From Paracoccaceae bacterium (GTDB lineage Bacteria > Pseudomonadota > Alphaproteobacteria > Rhodobacterales > Rhodobacteraceae): a stretch of DNA of 64,000 nucleotides. The notes under the pieces were generated by a model, which saw only the letters and a list, made by a program, of their open reading frames with translations, was not told the DNA's origin and searched no databases. Location of the stretch: contig JANSXS010000010.1 in NCBI GenBank assembly GCA_024742835.1, positions 1 to 64,000 on the forward strand, written 5' to 3'. Both the position numbers and the translations under genes were made by a program. This document shows positions 9,198 through 19,071 of the stretch, piece by piece (within the stretch, counting starts at the first letter, position 1; the number at the start of each line of letters is the position of its first letter).

Positions 9198-10205
9198 ATG
9201 GATGACACCGCCGACCTGCTGGCCGGAATCGAGGCCCTGGAAGACAAGTTGGCGCAGGCGCGCGCGTCGATCACGCAGCGGTTCATCGGCCAGGAACAGG
9301 TCGTGGACCTGTCGCTGTCGGCGCTCCTGTGCGGCGGTCACGGGCTGCTGATCGGCCTGCCCGGCCTCGGCAAGACCCGGCTGGTGGAAACACTGGCCAC
9401 GGTGATGGGCCTCAATTCCAACCGGGTGCAGTTCACGCCCGACCTGATGCCCGCCGATATTCTAGGCTCCGAGGTGCTGGAAACCGGCAGCGACGGAACC
9501 CGCGCCTTCAAGTTCATCGAGGGCCCGATCTTTTGCCAGCTTCTGATGGCCGACGAGATCAACCGCGCCAGCCCCCGCACGCAATCCGCGCTTTTGCAGG
9601 CGATGCAGGAACGCGTCGTTTCCGTGGCGGGTGAAAACCGCCCGCTGGACCGGCCCTTTCACGTGCTGGCCACGCAGAACCCGATCGAACAGGAAGGTAC
9701 CTACCCGCTTCCAGAAGCGCAGCTCGACCGCTTTCTGGTGCAGATCGACGTGCCCTATCCGGACCGCGACACCGAACGCAGTATCCTGCTTGCCACCACC
9801 GGTGTCGCCGAAGAAGAGGCGCACGAGGTCTTTACCGCCGCCGAATTGATGGACGCGCAAACCTTGCTGCGCCGGATGCCCGTGGGCGAGTCGGTGATGG
9901 AACAGATCATCGACCTGGTTCGCGCCTTTCGCCCCGGTGACCCAAGCGCGACCGATCGCGTGCGCGAGGCGGTTGCATGGGGACCGGGGCCGCGCGCGGC
10001 ACAGGCGCTTATGCTGACCGTTCGGGCGCGTGCGATGTTGCAGGGCCGTCTTGCCCCCGATACGGACGATGTGCTGGCGATGGCGCGGCCGGTGCTGGTC
10101 CACCGCATGGCGCTCAATTTTGCCGCGCGCGCACGGGGCGATGACCTCAACACGCTGATCGACGAGGTCGCGCAGGGTCTGATGCGCCGCGAGAGCGCTG
10201 CATGA
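9198..10205 (+). CDS. MoxR family AAA+ ATPase
   Basis: The 335-residue protein is a complete MoxR ATPase with Walker A (GLPGLGKT), Walker B ([21 protein letters not shown]) and the conserved sensor segment [22 protein letters not shown]. MoxR proteins act as chaperone-like ATPases with DUF58 and von Willebrand A partners encoded beside them. ATG 9198 is chosen because it follows GGAG at 9185-9188 and matches the usual N-terminus; the reading frame is open further upstream to 9129. It is the first gene of a four-gene operon in which every junction overlaps by four bases. Confidence 0.94.
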   Translation: MDDTADLLAGIEALEDKLAQARASITQRFIGQEQVVDLSLSALLCGGHGLLIGLPGLGKTRLVETLATVMGLNSNRVQFTPDLMPADILGSEVLETGSDGTRAFKFIEGPIFCQLLMADEINRASPRTQSALLQAMQERVVSVAGENRPLDRPFHVLATQNPIEQEGTYPLPEAQLDRFLVQIDVPYPDRDTERSILLATTGVAEEEAHEVFTAAELMDAQTLLRRMPVGESVMEQIIDLVRAFRPGDPSATDRVREAVAWGPGPRAAQALMLTVRARAMLQGRLAPDTDDVLAMARPVLVHRMALNFAARARGDDLNTLIDEVAQGLMRRESAA

Positions 10206-11086
10206 GCCAACCCCAGATCGCCCCTCTACGCGCCCGTTCCGAAGCAGAGGCAGCCCGCTTTCCCGCGCTTCTGGCGCGGGCAGAGCAACTGGCGGGGACT
10301 GTTCTTCTGGGAGAACACGGGCGCAAACGTCCCGGTATGGGCGATGATTTCTGGCAATATCGGCCCGTTCAGCCGGGCGACGAGTTGCGCCAGATCGACT
10401 GGCGCCGTTCGGCCCGGTCGGATCAGCAATTCCTGCGCCAACGCGAGTGGCAAATCGCGCAAAGCGTGACGCTATGGGTCGATGACGCCGCGTCGATGCG
10501 CTTCTCCTCGGATGCGTCCCTCCCCGAAAAGGCGGATCGCGCGCGGCTGCTGGCCCTGGCGGTGGCGATCCTGCTAAACCGCGCGGGCGAACGGATCGGG
10601 CTGTCGGGCTCCGGCCTGCCGCCACGGCGCGGCGAGGCGCAGATCTCGCAGCTGGCGCAGGCGCTGGCACTGGACGGGGTCAGAGAATACGGCGCACCAG
10701 ACGCCAACGGGATGCCAAGCCACGGGCGCGCGGTGTTCCTGTCGGATTTCCTGGGCGATATCGACGCCGTACGCACGGCGCTGACGGCCGCGGCGGATCG
10801 CGGGGTGCAGGGCATCGTGATGCAGGTGCTCGATCCCGCCGAGGAAAGCTTTCCCTATCGCGGGCGCACGATTTTCGAAAGCATGGGCGGCGGCATCGCG
10901 CATGAAACGCTCAAGGCCTCTGAACTGCGCGACCGCTACCTGTCGCGGCTGGCCGGGCGCAAGGACGAGCTGGCCCGGCTGTGCGCCGCAACAGGCTGGC
11001 GCTATGGCCAGCACCACACCAACCACAGCGCGCAATCGGCGCTGCTGTGGCTGTATAACGCCATTGACGGAGGGCACGGACGATGA
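10202..11086 (+). CDS. DUF58 domain-containing protein
   Basis: The 294-residue protein has the DUF58 core: RKRPGMGDDFWQYRPVQPGDELRQIDWRRSARSDQQFLRQRE. This is the degenerate von Willebrand A-like domain partnered with MoxR. There are no convincing membrane helices here, unlike longer DUF58 proteins. The start overlaps the moxR stop (ATGA) and the stop overlaps the DUF4159 start, so the set is translated as a coupled unit. Its probable role is as the MoxR partner in assembly or stability of a membrane or periplasmic complex; the actual client is unknown. Confidence 0.92.
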   Translation: MSQPQIAPLRARSEAEAARFPALLARAEQLAGTVLLGEHGRKRPGMGDDFWQYRPVQPGDELRQIDWRRSARSDQQFLRQREWQIAQSVTLWVDDAASMRFSSDASLPEKADRARLLALAVAILLNRAGERIGLSGSGLPPRRGEAQISQLAQALALDGVREYGAPDANGMPSHGRAVFLSDFLGDIDAVRTALTAAADRGVQGIVMQVLDPAEESFPYRGRTIFESMGGGIAHETLKASELRDRYLSRLAGRKDELARLCAATGWRYGQHHTNHSAQSALLWLYNAIDGGHGR

Positions 11087-13851
11087 CGATCGGACCGATT
11101 GCATTCGCCGCGCCATGGCTTCTGGTGGCGCTTGCGGCACTGCCGATCCTGTGGCTGCTGCTGCGCGCCGTGCCGCCCGCGCCCATCCGGCAACGCTTTC
11201 CGGGCGTGGCGCTGCTCTTGGGGCTGCGCGATGACGACACGGTGACGGATCGCACGCCGTGGTGGCTTTTGCTGTTGCGGATGCTTGCGGTGGCCGCGGT
11301 GATTGTCGGGCTCGCGGGGCCGATCCTTAATCCGCGCGACGCGGCAGAGGGGGATCGCTCCGGCCCGCTTCTGATCGTGCTGGATGCAAGCTGGGCCGCT
11401 GCGCGCGACTGGCCCGAGAAAGCCGATCTGCTGGATGCCATGCTGGCCGAGGCGGGCCGCGATGCGCGGCCGGTGGCCGTGCTGCGGCTTGCCGATCCCG
11501 AACCGCCCGTGTTCCAATCCGCCGAGGCGTTGCGCAGCCGGTTGTCCGGCCTGGCCCCAAGCCCTTGGCAACCTGGCACAGACGACATGACCGAGGCGGC
11601 CAGGCTACTGGCCGACGAAGGGTTCGAGACCCGGTGGTTTTCCGACGGGCTGGCGCGCGACGGGCGCGACACGCTGCTCACAGCTCTGGAATCGCGCGGG
11701 CGGGTGACCATCCACGAAAGCCCGGTGCCGGTAATCGCGTTGACCCCGGCCATTGTCGAAGACGGCGACCTGCGCCTGACCGCCAGACGCGCCCAAGCAG
11801 GCACGGGTCGCGAGATCACCATCGAGGCACATGGCCGCGACCCGGCGGGCGTGGCGCGTCTGGTGGCAACCTTGCCCCTGACATTTGAACCCGGCGCGAC
11901 AGAAGCCGTGGGCGCGCTGTCACTGCCATCCGAGCTGCGCGCGCGCCTGACCCGGTTCGAGATCGCGGGACAACGCCATGCGGGCGCGGTGACGCTGACC
12001 GATGACAGCCTGCGCCGCCGCGAGATCGCCCTTCTGGCAGGCCGCGAAGACCGCGAGGGGCTGCAACTTCTGTCACCGCTGCACTATCTGGAACAGGCGC
12101 TGGAACCGTCGGCGGATCTCCTTGATGGCAGCCTGTTGGATATCCTGCCCGCCAACCCGGACGTGATCGTTCTGGCCGACGTCGCCACGCTGTCGCAGGC
12201 CGAGCAAGAGGCGCTGCTTGACTGGGCCGAAGGCGGCGGGCTGCTTTTGCGCTTCGCCGGGCCGCGCCTTGCCGCATCGGACGTGTCGCGCGCCGAGGAA
12301 CACCCGCTGATGCCTGTGCGCCTGCGCAGCGGCGGCCGGTCTGTCGGCGGCGCCATGAGCTGGGGAGAGCCCAAAACGCTGGCCCCTTTCAGTCAGAAAA
12401 GCCCATTTTTCGGGCTCGACACCTATGCGGATGTGACCGTCTCGGCGCAGGTGATGGCACAGCCCGACCCGACTCTGGCCGAGCGCGTCATAGCGCAACT
12501 GTCCGACGGCACACCGCTGGTCACGCGCAAGCGGGTCGGCGCGGGTCAGGTCGTACTGTTTCACGTGACGGCCAATGCCGAATGGTCCAACCTGCCCCTG
12601 TCGGGCCTGTTCGTGCAGATGCTGGAAAGGCTGGCCGTGTCGTCGGCGGTGGCGCTGCCCGATCTGGCCGAGCTTCAGGGCACCACATGGCAGCCGGTGC
12701 AGGTACTTGACGCGTTCGGCACGCTGGGGGACGCCCGCAACCTGCCCGGCGTGGATGGCGACCGTTTCATCGAGGACAGCATCGGTCCCGATTTCCGCCC
12801 GGGCATCTATGAAGGCCCCGACCGGCGGCTCGCCCTCAACGTGATGGACGCACAGACAACGCTCAGCCCCACGGCCTGGCCCGCGCGCGTGCCCGTCACC
12901 GGGCTTGACCGCCCGCCCGAGGCACCGCTGGGGGGCTGGCTTCTGGCCGGTGCACTGTTGTTGATGATGGGCGATATCATCGCGTCACTGGCCCTTTCGG
13001 GCCGGCTCCGGCCCGCGCGGGCCAGTGCCGCTACGCTGGTGGGTGCGCTATTGCTTGCGCCGCACATGGCCGACGCGCAGGACGATACCGACAGCCTGGA
13101 AAAGGCGATGCGCGCCACCTCCGAGGTGACCCTGGCACATGTCGTCACCGGCGACACCCGGCTTGACGAGATGGCGCGCGCCGGGCTTGCGGGCCTGTCC
13201 GAGACGCTGTTTTTCCGCACCTCGGTAGAACCGGCCGACCCGGCCTCGGTCAACCTGGAAACCGACGATATCTCTGTCTACCCGATGCTGTACTGGCCGA
13301 TAGACCCGGATCAGCCGATCCCGTCGCAAGAGGCCTATGCCAGGCTGAACGACTACCTGCGCACCGGCGGTCTGATCCTGTTCGACACCCGCGACGCGGA
13401 TGTCGCCGGTTTCGGCGCCTCGTCGCCAAACGGGCGCAAGCTGCAACGCCTCGCCGAATCGCTGGATGTCCCCCCGCTGGAGCGCGTACCAGAGGATCAC
13501 GTCCTGACGCGCACCTTTTACCTGCTTCAGGATTTTCCCGGCCGGCACAAGGGCCGCGCCGTCTGGGTAGAAGCCGCGCCCCCCGACGCCGAGCAGATCG
13601 ACGGGATGCCGTTCCGCAACCTCAACGACAATGTCACCCCGGTGGTGATCGGCGGCAATGACTGGGCCGCCGCCTGGGCGATGGATGACCGGGGCAACCC
13701 GATCTATCCCGTGGGCCGCGGCTTTGCCGGGGAACGGCAGCGCGAGCTTGCCTATCGCTTCGGCGTCAATCTTGTGATGCATGTGCTGACCGGAAACTAC
13801 AAATCCGATCAGGTGCATGTTCCCGCCCTTTTGGACAGGCTTGGCCAATGA
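11083..13851 (+). CDS. DUF4159 domain-containing membrane protein (BatA-like N-terminus)
   Basis: This 922-residue protein begins with two membrane segments (about residues 7-28 and 60-80) around a BatA-type N-terminal region. A long extracytoplasmic region follows, then another membrane helix (about 610-632) and a C-terminal DUF4159 domain (about 690-922, with YPMLYWPIDPDQPIPS and GGLILFDTRDAD). A glutamine-amidotransferase-like fold is probable in the DUF4159 part. It belongs to the MoxR/DUF58 operon. The family function is unestablished; membrane location is inferred from the helices. Confidence 0.87.
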   Translation: MTIGPIAFAAPWLLVALAALPILWLLLRAVPPAPIRQRFPGVALLLGLRDDDTVTDRTPWWLLLLRMLAVAAVIVGLAGPILNPRDAAEGDRSGPLLIVLDASWAAARDWPEKADLLDAMLAEAGRDARPVAVLRLADPEPPVFQSAEALRSRLSGLAPSPWQPGTDDMTEAARLLADEGFETRWFSDGLARDGRDTLLTALESRGRVTIHESPVPVIALTPAIVEDGDLRLTARRAQAGTGREITIEAHGRDPAGVARLVATLPLTFEPGATEAVGALSLPSELRARLTRFEIAGQRHAGAVTLTDDSLRRREIALLAGREDREGLQLLSPLHYLEQALEPSADLLDGSLLDILPANPDVIVLADVATLSQAEQEALLDWAEGGGLLLRFAGPRLAASDVSRAEEHPLMPVRLRSGGRSVGGAMSWGEPKTLAPFSQKSPFFGLDTYADVTVSAQVMAQPDPTLAERVIAQLSDGTPLVTRKRVGAGQVVLFHVTANAEWSNLPLSGLFVQMLERLAVSSAVALPDLAELQGTTWQPVQVLDAFGTLGDARNLPGVDGDRFIEDSIGPDFRPGIYEGPDRRLALNVMDAQTTLSPTAWPARVPVTGLDRPPEAPLGGWLLAGALLLMMGDIIASLALSGRLRPARASAATLVGALLLAPHMADAQDDTDSLEKAMRATSEVTLAHVVTGDTRLDEMARAGLAGLSETLFFRTSVEPADPASVNLETDDISVYPMLYWPIDPDQPIPSQEAYARLNDYLRTGGLILFDTRDADVAGFGASSPNGRKLQRLAESLDVPPLERVPEDHVLTRTFYLLQDFPGRHKGRAVWVEAAPPDAEQIDGMPFRNLNDNVTPVVIGGNDWAAAWAMDDRGNPIYPVGRGFAGERQRELAYRFGVNLVMHVLTGNYKSDQVHVPALLDRLGQ

Positions 13852-15896
13852 CCGGAAGCATCGTCTTTGATCCCCTCATCAATATCTGGCTGATCGGTGG
13901 GCTGGCCGCTTTGCTGTGCGCCGGGATCGCACTGGCGCTGTGGCGCGGGCTCTCGGGTTGGGCGCTGCGCGGGCTTGCCGGTCTGGTGATCCTCGCCGCG
14001 CTCGTGGGTCCGGCCTATCAGCAAGAGGACCGCAACGCGCTCTCGGATATTGTTCTGATGGTCGAGGATGACAGCGCCAGTCAACGCCTGGCGGACCGCG
14101 CCGACACGACCGCAAGCACCGCCGAGGCGCTGGCCGCCCGGATCGAGGCGCTGGACAATACCGAACTGCGCCGCATCACCGTGCCTGATGGCGACGACAA
14201 CAGCGGCACTAGGTTGATGACAGCCCTGTCCGCAGCGATGGCCGAAGAACCGCGCGGACGCATCGCCGGCGCAATCCTGCTGTCGGACGGCCGGCTGCAC
14301 GATCTGGACCGCGCCCCCGACATGCCCGCGCCGCTGCACCTGTTGCATACCGGGCGGGCGGCGGATTGGGACCGCAAGCTGAAAGTCGACAACGCCCCGG
14401 CCTTTGCGATCCTCGATGAGGAAATCGTCATGACACTGCGCGTCAGCGATGACGGGGCCGCGCCCGAGGGCGTGACGACAGTGCCGGTCGATGTGTCCAT
14501 CGACGGCGAGGAGCCGCAGCGCTTCGAGGTGCCGCTTGGCCGTGATATTGACCTGCCGCTGCGCCTGCCGCATGGCGGGCGTAATGTGCTGCAATTCTCC
14601 ACGCCAGAGGCAGAGGGCGAGCTGACAGGCCGCAACAACACGACAATCGTGCAGATAAACGGGGTGCGCGACCGCCTGTCGGTGCTGCTGGTGTCGGGAG
14701 AGCCGCACGCGGGCGGGCGCACATGGCGCAACCTGTTGAAATCCGACAGTTCCGTTGATCTGGTGCATTTCACCATCCTGCGCCCCCCCGAAAAACAGGA
14801 TGGCGTGCCGGTGCGGGAATTGTCGCTGATCGCCTTTCCCACGCGCGAGCTTTTTCTTGAAAAGATCGATGATTTCGACCTGATCATCTTTGACCGTTAC
14901 AAGCGGCGCGGCATCTTGCCCTCAATCTATCTTGATAACGTCCGCCAATATGTCGAGGGCGGCGGCGCGGTGCTGATCGCCGCCGGGCCTGATTTCGCCT
15001 CTGCCGACAGCCTTTACCGCACCCCGCTGGAAGAGATCGTTCCAGCACGCCCGACCGCCCGCGTGATCGAAGAAGGCTACCGCCCCGCCATAACCGACCT
15101 CGGTCAGCGTCACCCCGTCACCGCCGGGCTGGAAAGCGAGTTTGGTGGCGAATGGGGCCGCTGGCTGCGCCAGATCGAGGTCGAGCAATCCTCGGGCGAT
15201 GCGGTCATGACCGGCGCTAGGGACAATCCGCTTCTGGTTCTGGATCGGGTGGGTGAGGGGCGCGTCGCGCTTCTGACTTCTGATCACGCATGGCTGTGGA
15301 ACCGCGGCTACGAGGGCGGTGGGCCGCAGCTTGAATTGCTGCGTCGCCTGGCCCACTGGATGATGAAGGAACCCGAGCTTGAGGAGGAGGCGCTTTGGGC
15401 CGAGGCGACGGGCCAGCAGATGCGGATCATCCGCCGCAGCCTGTCGGACGAGGTAGGCGATGTTACCGTCACCACGCCATCGGGCGAAGAGATCACGGTA
15501 ACGCCCGAAGAGGTTAGTCCGGGCCGCTTCGAGGCGCTTTACGACGGGCCGGAAATCGGCCTGTACCGGCTGGCCAGCGATGAGCATCGCGCGGTGATCG
15601 GCCTCGGTCCCGCCGCTCCGGTAGAGTTTGAACAGACCATCGCAGACACGCAAACGCTGGTGCCCCTGATCGGTGGTACGAATGGCGGCATCCTGGCACT
15701 TGAAGACGGCTTGCCGCGCCTGCGCGAGGTGCGCGAGGGACGCCCCGCCGCCGGACGCGGCTGGATCGGGCTGACCCCGCGCGACGCCTATGAAACGCGG
15801 TCTGTCACGCAAATGGCGCTTTTGCCGCCATGGGCGGTGTTGCTTTTGGTGGCCGGTCTGATCCTTGGCGGCTGGCTGCGCGAGGGGCGAAGGTAA
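13848..15896 (+). CDS. Membrane protein with glutamine amidotransferase-like domain (MoxR operon)
   Basis: A 682-residue protein with two N-terminal membrane helices (about 10-60), a large soluble region and a final C-terminal helix (about 655-675). The middle contains a von Willebrand A-like stretch (DIVLMVEDDSASQRLADRA), and about residues 280-470 resemble the class I glutamine amidotransferase-like domain found in this operon type (GGGAVLIAAGPDFASADSLY). No cysteine nucleophile in an amidotransferase context is evident, so catalytic activity is doubtful. It overlaps the DUF4159 gene by four bases and is the last gene of the operon. Confidence 0.82.
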   Translation: MTGSIVFDPLINIWLIGGLAALLCAGIALALWRGLSGWALRGLAGLVILAALVGPAYQQEDRNALSDIVLMVEDDSASQRLADRADTTASTAEALAARIEALDNTELRRITVPDGDDNSGTRLMTALSAAMAEEPRGRIAGAILLSDGRLHDLDRAPDMPAPLHLLHTGRAADWDRKLKVDNAPAFAILDEEIVMTLRVSDDGAAPEGVTTVPVDVSIDGEEPQRFEVPLGRDIDLPLRLPHGGRNVLQFSTPEAEGELTGRNNTTIVQINGVRDRLSVLLVSGEPHAGGRTWRNLLKSDSSVDLVHFTILRPPEKQDGVPVRELSLIAFPTRELFLEKIDDFDLIIFDRYKRRGILPSIYLDNVRQYVEGGGAVLIAAGPDFASADSLYRTPLEEIVPARPTARVIEEGYRPAITDLGQRHPVTAGLESEFGGEWGRWLRQIEVEQSSGDAVMTGARDNPLLVLDRVGEGRVALLTSDHAWLWNRGYEGGGPQLELLRRLAHWMMKEPELEEEALWAEATGQQMRIIRRSLSDEVGDVTVTTPSGEEITVTPEEVSPGRFEALYDGPEIGLYRLASDEHRAVIGLGPAAPVEFEQTIADTQTLVPLIGGTNGGILALEDGLPRLREVREGRPAAGRGWIGLTPRDAYETRSVTQMALLPPWAVLLLVAGLILGGWLREGRR

Positions 15897-15902
15897 CGCG
15901 GT

Positions 15903-16277
15903 TCAGGGCTCCAGCGGCACGCGGTACAGCACGTCTGACCAGCCCTTGCGCGAACAACGGCTGCGCACGAACAGCACGCGGGTGCCGTCGGGGATGACCA
16001 CGCCGCTCAATGATCTTGTAAAATCCTGACCATCGGGGTTGGGATGTCGCAGTTCGCGCAGCGCGATCCGCTTGCCGCCTGCGTCCAGTATTTCCCAGGC
16101 ATCGGCGTAATGATCCCAGCCGGCATCGGGATGGCGCAGCGTGACATGCACGTTCCAGACCATGCCGACCTTTTCGACAGACACGCGTTCCACCCCGATG
16201 TCCTGCGCTGCAACCGGCGCGGCCAGGATCAGCCCAAAAGGCAACAGGACGTGTTTCAGAAAGTGTCGCATCTGCAT
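15903..16277 (-). CDS. Small secreted protein of unknown function
   Basis: A 124-residue protein with a clear signal peptide (about residues 1-25, ending APVAAQ) and a mature domain of about 99 residues. The recognisable features are WDHYADAWEILDAGG and the ending CSRKGWSDVLYRVPL; the mature part has a single cysteine. I recognise it only as a conserved hypothetical periplasmic protein of the Rhodobacterales. It converges on the MoxR operon with 6 bp between stops. Confidence 0.75.
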   Translation of the reverse strand: MQMRHFLKHVLLPFGLILAAPVAAQDIGVERVSVEKVGMVWNVHVTLRHPDAGWDHYADAWEILDAGGKRIALRELRHPNPDGQDFTRSLSGVVIPDGTRVLFVRSRCSRKGWSDVLYRVPLEP

Positions 16278-16337
16278 GACTATAGGGAAAACCGGGTGAA
16301 ACAGGAGTCACGTTGCCGTGCGCCCGGCTTCAACAGC

Positions 16338-16353
16338 GCGTTTCGCGAAACGC
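16338..16353. promoter_or_regulatory. Perfect 16-bp palindrome upstream of glcD
   Basis: GCGTTTCGCGAAACGC is perfectly self-complementary and lies about 95 bp before the glcD start, in the divergent gap between the small secreted protein and glcDEF. It could be an operator. A near match lies in the repeat at 7600-7685. Confidence 0.4.
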
Positions 16354-16446
16354 TGCAAAGACCGGCCCGCTGCGACGCCCTGGCCCGCTTGCCGGAAAGG
16401 CGGATTGGGTATACATCCTTTGAAGACAACCGGGAGGAGCCCACCA

Positions 16447-17886
16447 ATGGACATGCCAAACCCGAATCCCCTGATCCTTGCCCGCAAGGCCAAGCTGATC
16501 GAGCGGCTTGAAGCCGTGCTGCCACCCGAGGCCGTGATTCACGACCCGTCCGAAACCCGCGCTTATGAATGCGACGGGCTGACAGCCTACAAATGCCCGC
16601 CCCTCGCCGTGGTGCTGCCCGCCTCGACACAGGAAGTGTCCGACGCGCTGCGCATCTGCCACGAAATGGATGTTCCCGTGGTGCCACGCGGCGCGGGCAC
16701 GTCGCTTGCCGGTGGGGCCCTACCGACCGAGGACAGCGTGATCCTTGGTGTGGCCAAGCTGACCGATGTGCTGGAAACCGATTACGATAACCGGTTCATC
16801 CGGGTGCAGACCGGACGCACCAATCTCAGCGTCACCGGCGCTGTCGAGGAAGACGGTTTTTTCTACGCGCCCGACCCTTCGTCGCAGCTTGCCTGCGCCA
16901 TCGCGGGCAATATCGCGATGAACTCGGGGGGCGCGCATTGCCTGAAATACGGCGTGACCACGAACAATCTGCTGGGCGTCACCATGGTGATGATGGACGG
17001 CACCATAACGCAAATCGGCGGCGCGTTTCTGGATGCCGAGGGGCTGGACCTGTTAGGCCTGATCTGCGGCTCCGAAGGGCAGCTTGGCGTCGTGACAGAG
17101 GCAACTTTGCGCATCCTGCACAAGCCCGAGGGCGCGCGCCCCGTTCTGATGGGCTTTGATTCGTCCGAAGTGGCCGGTCAATGCGTGTCGGACATCATCA
17201 AGGTGGGCGTGTTGCCCGTCGCGATCGAATTCATGGACCGCCCCTGCATTCGCGCCACCGAAAACTTCGCGGGCGCGGGCTACCCCGATTGCGAGGCGCT
17301 TTTGATTGTCGAGGTCGAAGGGTCGGACGCGGAAATCGACGAACAGCTTGAGACCATCATCGAGATCGCCCAAAGCCATAATCCCGTCGCCTTGCGCCAA
17401 TCCAGCAGCGACGACGAAAGCAAACGTATCTGGCTGGGGCGCAAATCAGCCTTTGGCGCGATGGGCAAGATCAACGATTACATGTGCCTTGACGGCACCA
17501 TCCCAGTCAGCCAGTTGCCTTATGTGCTCAAGCGTATCGGCGAGCTGTCCCAAGAATTCGGGCTGGACGTTGCCAACGTGTTTCACGCCGGTGACGGCAA
17601 CATGCACCCGCTGATCCTGTTCAACGCCAACGAACCCGGACAGTTGGAACTGTGCGAGGATCTGGGCGCCGAGATCCTGAAACTGTGCGTGGAGGTCGGC
17701 GGTTGCCTGACCGGCGAGCATGGCGTGGGCATCGAAAAGCGTGACCTGATGCTGCATCAATACGATCCGGCGGATCTGGAAATCCAGATGGCGGTCAAAG
17801 ATGTGTTCGACCCCGGCTGGCTGCTCAACCCCGCCAAGGTCTTTCCCCTGCAATCCAGCGACGCGCGCCGCATCGCGGCGGAATGA
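16447..17886 (+). CDS. glcD: Glycolate oxidase subunit GlcD (FAD-linked)
   Basis: The 479-residue protein is a full-length GlcD of the VAO/PCMH flavoprotein family. With GlcE and GlcF it oxidises glycolate to glyoxylate and passes electrons to the respiratory chain. The FAD-binding segment VVPRGAGTSLAGGALP and the GNIAMNSGGAHCLKYG motif are clear, and the C-terminal FAD-oxidase domain has VFHAGDGNMHPLI and LTGEHGVGIEKRD. ATG 16447 is chosen because GGGAGGAG lies at 16430-16437; the frame is open upstream to 16318. It is followed 30 bp later by glcE. Confidence 0.96.
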   Translation: MDMPNPNPLILARKAKLIERLEAVLPPEAVIHDPSETRAYECDGLTAYKCPPLAVVLPASTQEVSDALRICHEMDVPVVPRGAGTSLAGGALPTEDSVILGVAKLTDVLETDYDNRFIRVQTGRTNLSVTGAVEEDGFFYAPDPSSQLACAIAGNIAMNSGGAHCLKYGVTTNNLLGVTMVMMDGTITQIGGAFLDAEGLDLLGLICGSEGQLGVVTEATLRILHKPEGARPVLMGFDSSEVAGQCVSDIIKVGVLPVAIEFMDRPCIRATENFAGAGYPDCEALLIVEVEGSDAEIDEQLETIIEIAQSHNPVALRQSSSDDESKRIWLGRKSAFGAMGKINDYMCLDGTIPVSQLPYVLKRIGELSQEFGLDVANVFHAGDGNMHPLILFNANEPGQLELCEDLGAEILKLCVEVGGCLTGEHGVGIEKRDLMLHQYDPADLEIQMAVKDVFDPGWLLNPAKVFPLQSSDARRIAAE

Positions 17887-17916
17887 TGGCCGGGGCGCAG
17901 CCCACCTGCCCGGAGT

Positions 17917-19071
17917 ATGTCTGACACCATGACCGCCCTGACCCCCAAGACAGAGGCCGAGCTGGCCGAGATCGTGGCCAGTGCCAACGCCCCAATGCGC
18001 ATTACAGGCGGCGGCACCCGGCCCATCGGCAAGCCCTGCGACGGGCCGGTGCTGTCTACCTCCGCGCTGAGTGGGATCGAACTTTATGAGCCGGGCGCGC
18101 TGACGCTGGTCGCCCGCACGGGCACGCCCGTGTCCGAGGTGGAAAAGACACTGGCGAAAGAAGGCCAGAGGCTGGCCTTCGAGCCGATGGATCATCGCGG
18201 GCTGCTTGGCACCACCGGCGAGCCGACAATCGGCGGGGTCTTTGCCGCCAATGTATCCGGCCCGCGCCGTATTCAGACCGGGGCCGCGCGCGATTTCCTG
18301 CTGGGCGTGCGCTTTGTCGATGGCACCGGGCAGGTGCTGCGCAATGGCGGGCGGGTGATGAAAAACGTCACCGGCTACGATCTGGTCAAGCTGATGGCGG
18401 GCAGCTATGGCACATTGGGCGTGATGACAGAGGTTGCCCTCAAGGTGCTGCCGAAATCGCGTCACACCGGCATGTTGGCCCTGACCGGCCTCAGCGATAC
18501 CGACGCGGTGCGCGCCCTGTCGCGCGCGCTCGCTTCTCCGTACGAGGTGACAGGAGGCGCGCATTTGCAAAACGGGCCTGACGGCGCGCCGCTGACGGTG
18601 ATCCGGATCGAAGGCTTCGAGAATTCCATCGCCTACCGCGCCGACGAATTGCAAAAACTGCTTGGCGCTTTCGGGACTGCCACGTTCGAAACCGACGCTG
18701 ACCGAACCACGCAACGCTGGCGCGAGATCCGCGACGTGGCCATGTTCCACGACGCGCCGGGCGATGTATGGCGCATTTCGGTGAAACCCTCGGACGCGCC
18801 CGGCCTTGTGGCACAGGTGCCGGGGGCAGAGGCGCTTTACGATTGGGGCGGTGGCCTGATCTGGCTGCGCGTGCCCGAAGGGACGCAAGCCGACACGATC
18901 CGCAACGCCATGCAGGCCACGCCGGGCCACGCCACGCTGATCCGGGGCGCGGCGGGCGCGGGAGCGTTCCAGCCGCTTTCCCCCGCCATTGGCGCACTGC
19001 ATGACGGGTTGCGCGCAAAGTTCGACCCCAAGGGGCTGTTCAACCCCGGCCTGATGGACCGCGCCGCATGA
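17917..19071 (+). CDS. glcE: Glycolate oxidase subunit GlcE (FAD-binding)
   Basis: A 384-residue GlcE with one PCMH-type FAD-binding domain (GGGTRPIG, GTTGEPTIGGVFAANVSGPRR) and no FAD-oxidase C-terminal domain. It is the second flavin-type subunit of the glycolate oxidase complex. The start is uncertain: ATG 17917 lies only 1 nt after GGAG, while ATG 17929 (MTALTPKTEAEL) would be 13 nt away. The stop overlaps the following small membrane gene as ATGA. Confidence 0.94.
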   Translation: MSDTMTALTPKTEAELAEIVASANAPMRITGGGTRPIGKPCDGPVLSTSALSGIELYEPGALTLVARTGTPVSEVEKTLAKEGQRLAFEPMDHRGLLGTTGEPTIGGVFAANVSGPRRIQTGAARDFLLGVRFVDGTGQVLRNGGRVMKNVTGYDLVKLMAGSYGTLGVMTEVALKVLPKSRHTGMLALTGLSDTDAVRALSRALASPYEVTGGAHLQNGPDGAPLTVIRIEGFENSIAYRADELQKLLGAFGTATFETDADRTTQRWREIRDVAMFHDAPGDVWRISVKPSDAPGLVAQVPGAEALYDWGGGLIWLRVPEGTQADTIRNAMQATPGHATLIRGAAGAGAFQPLSPAIGALHDGLRAKFDPKGLFNPGLMDRAA

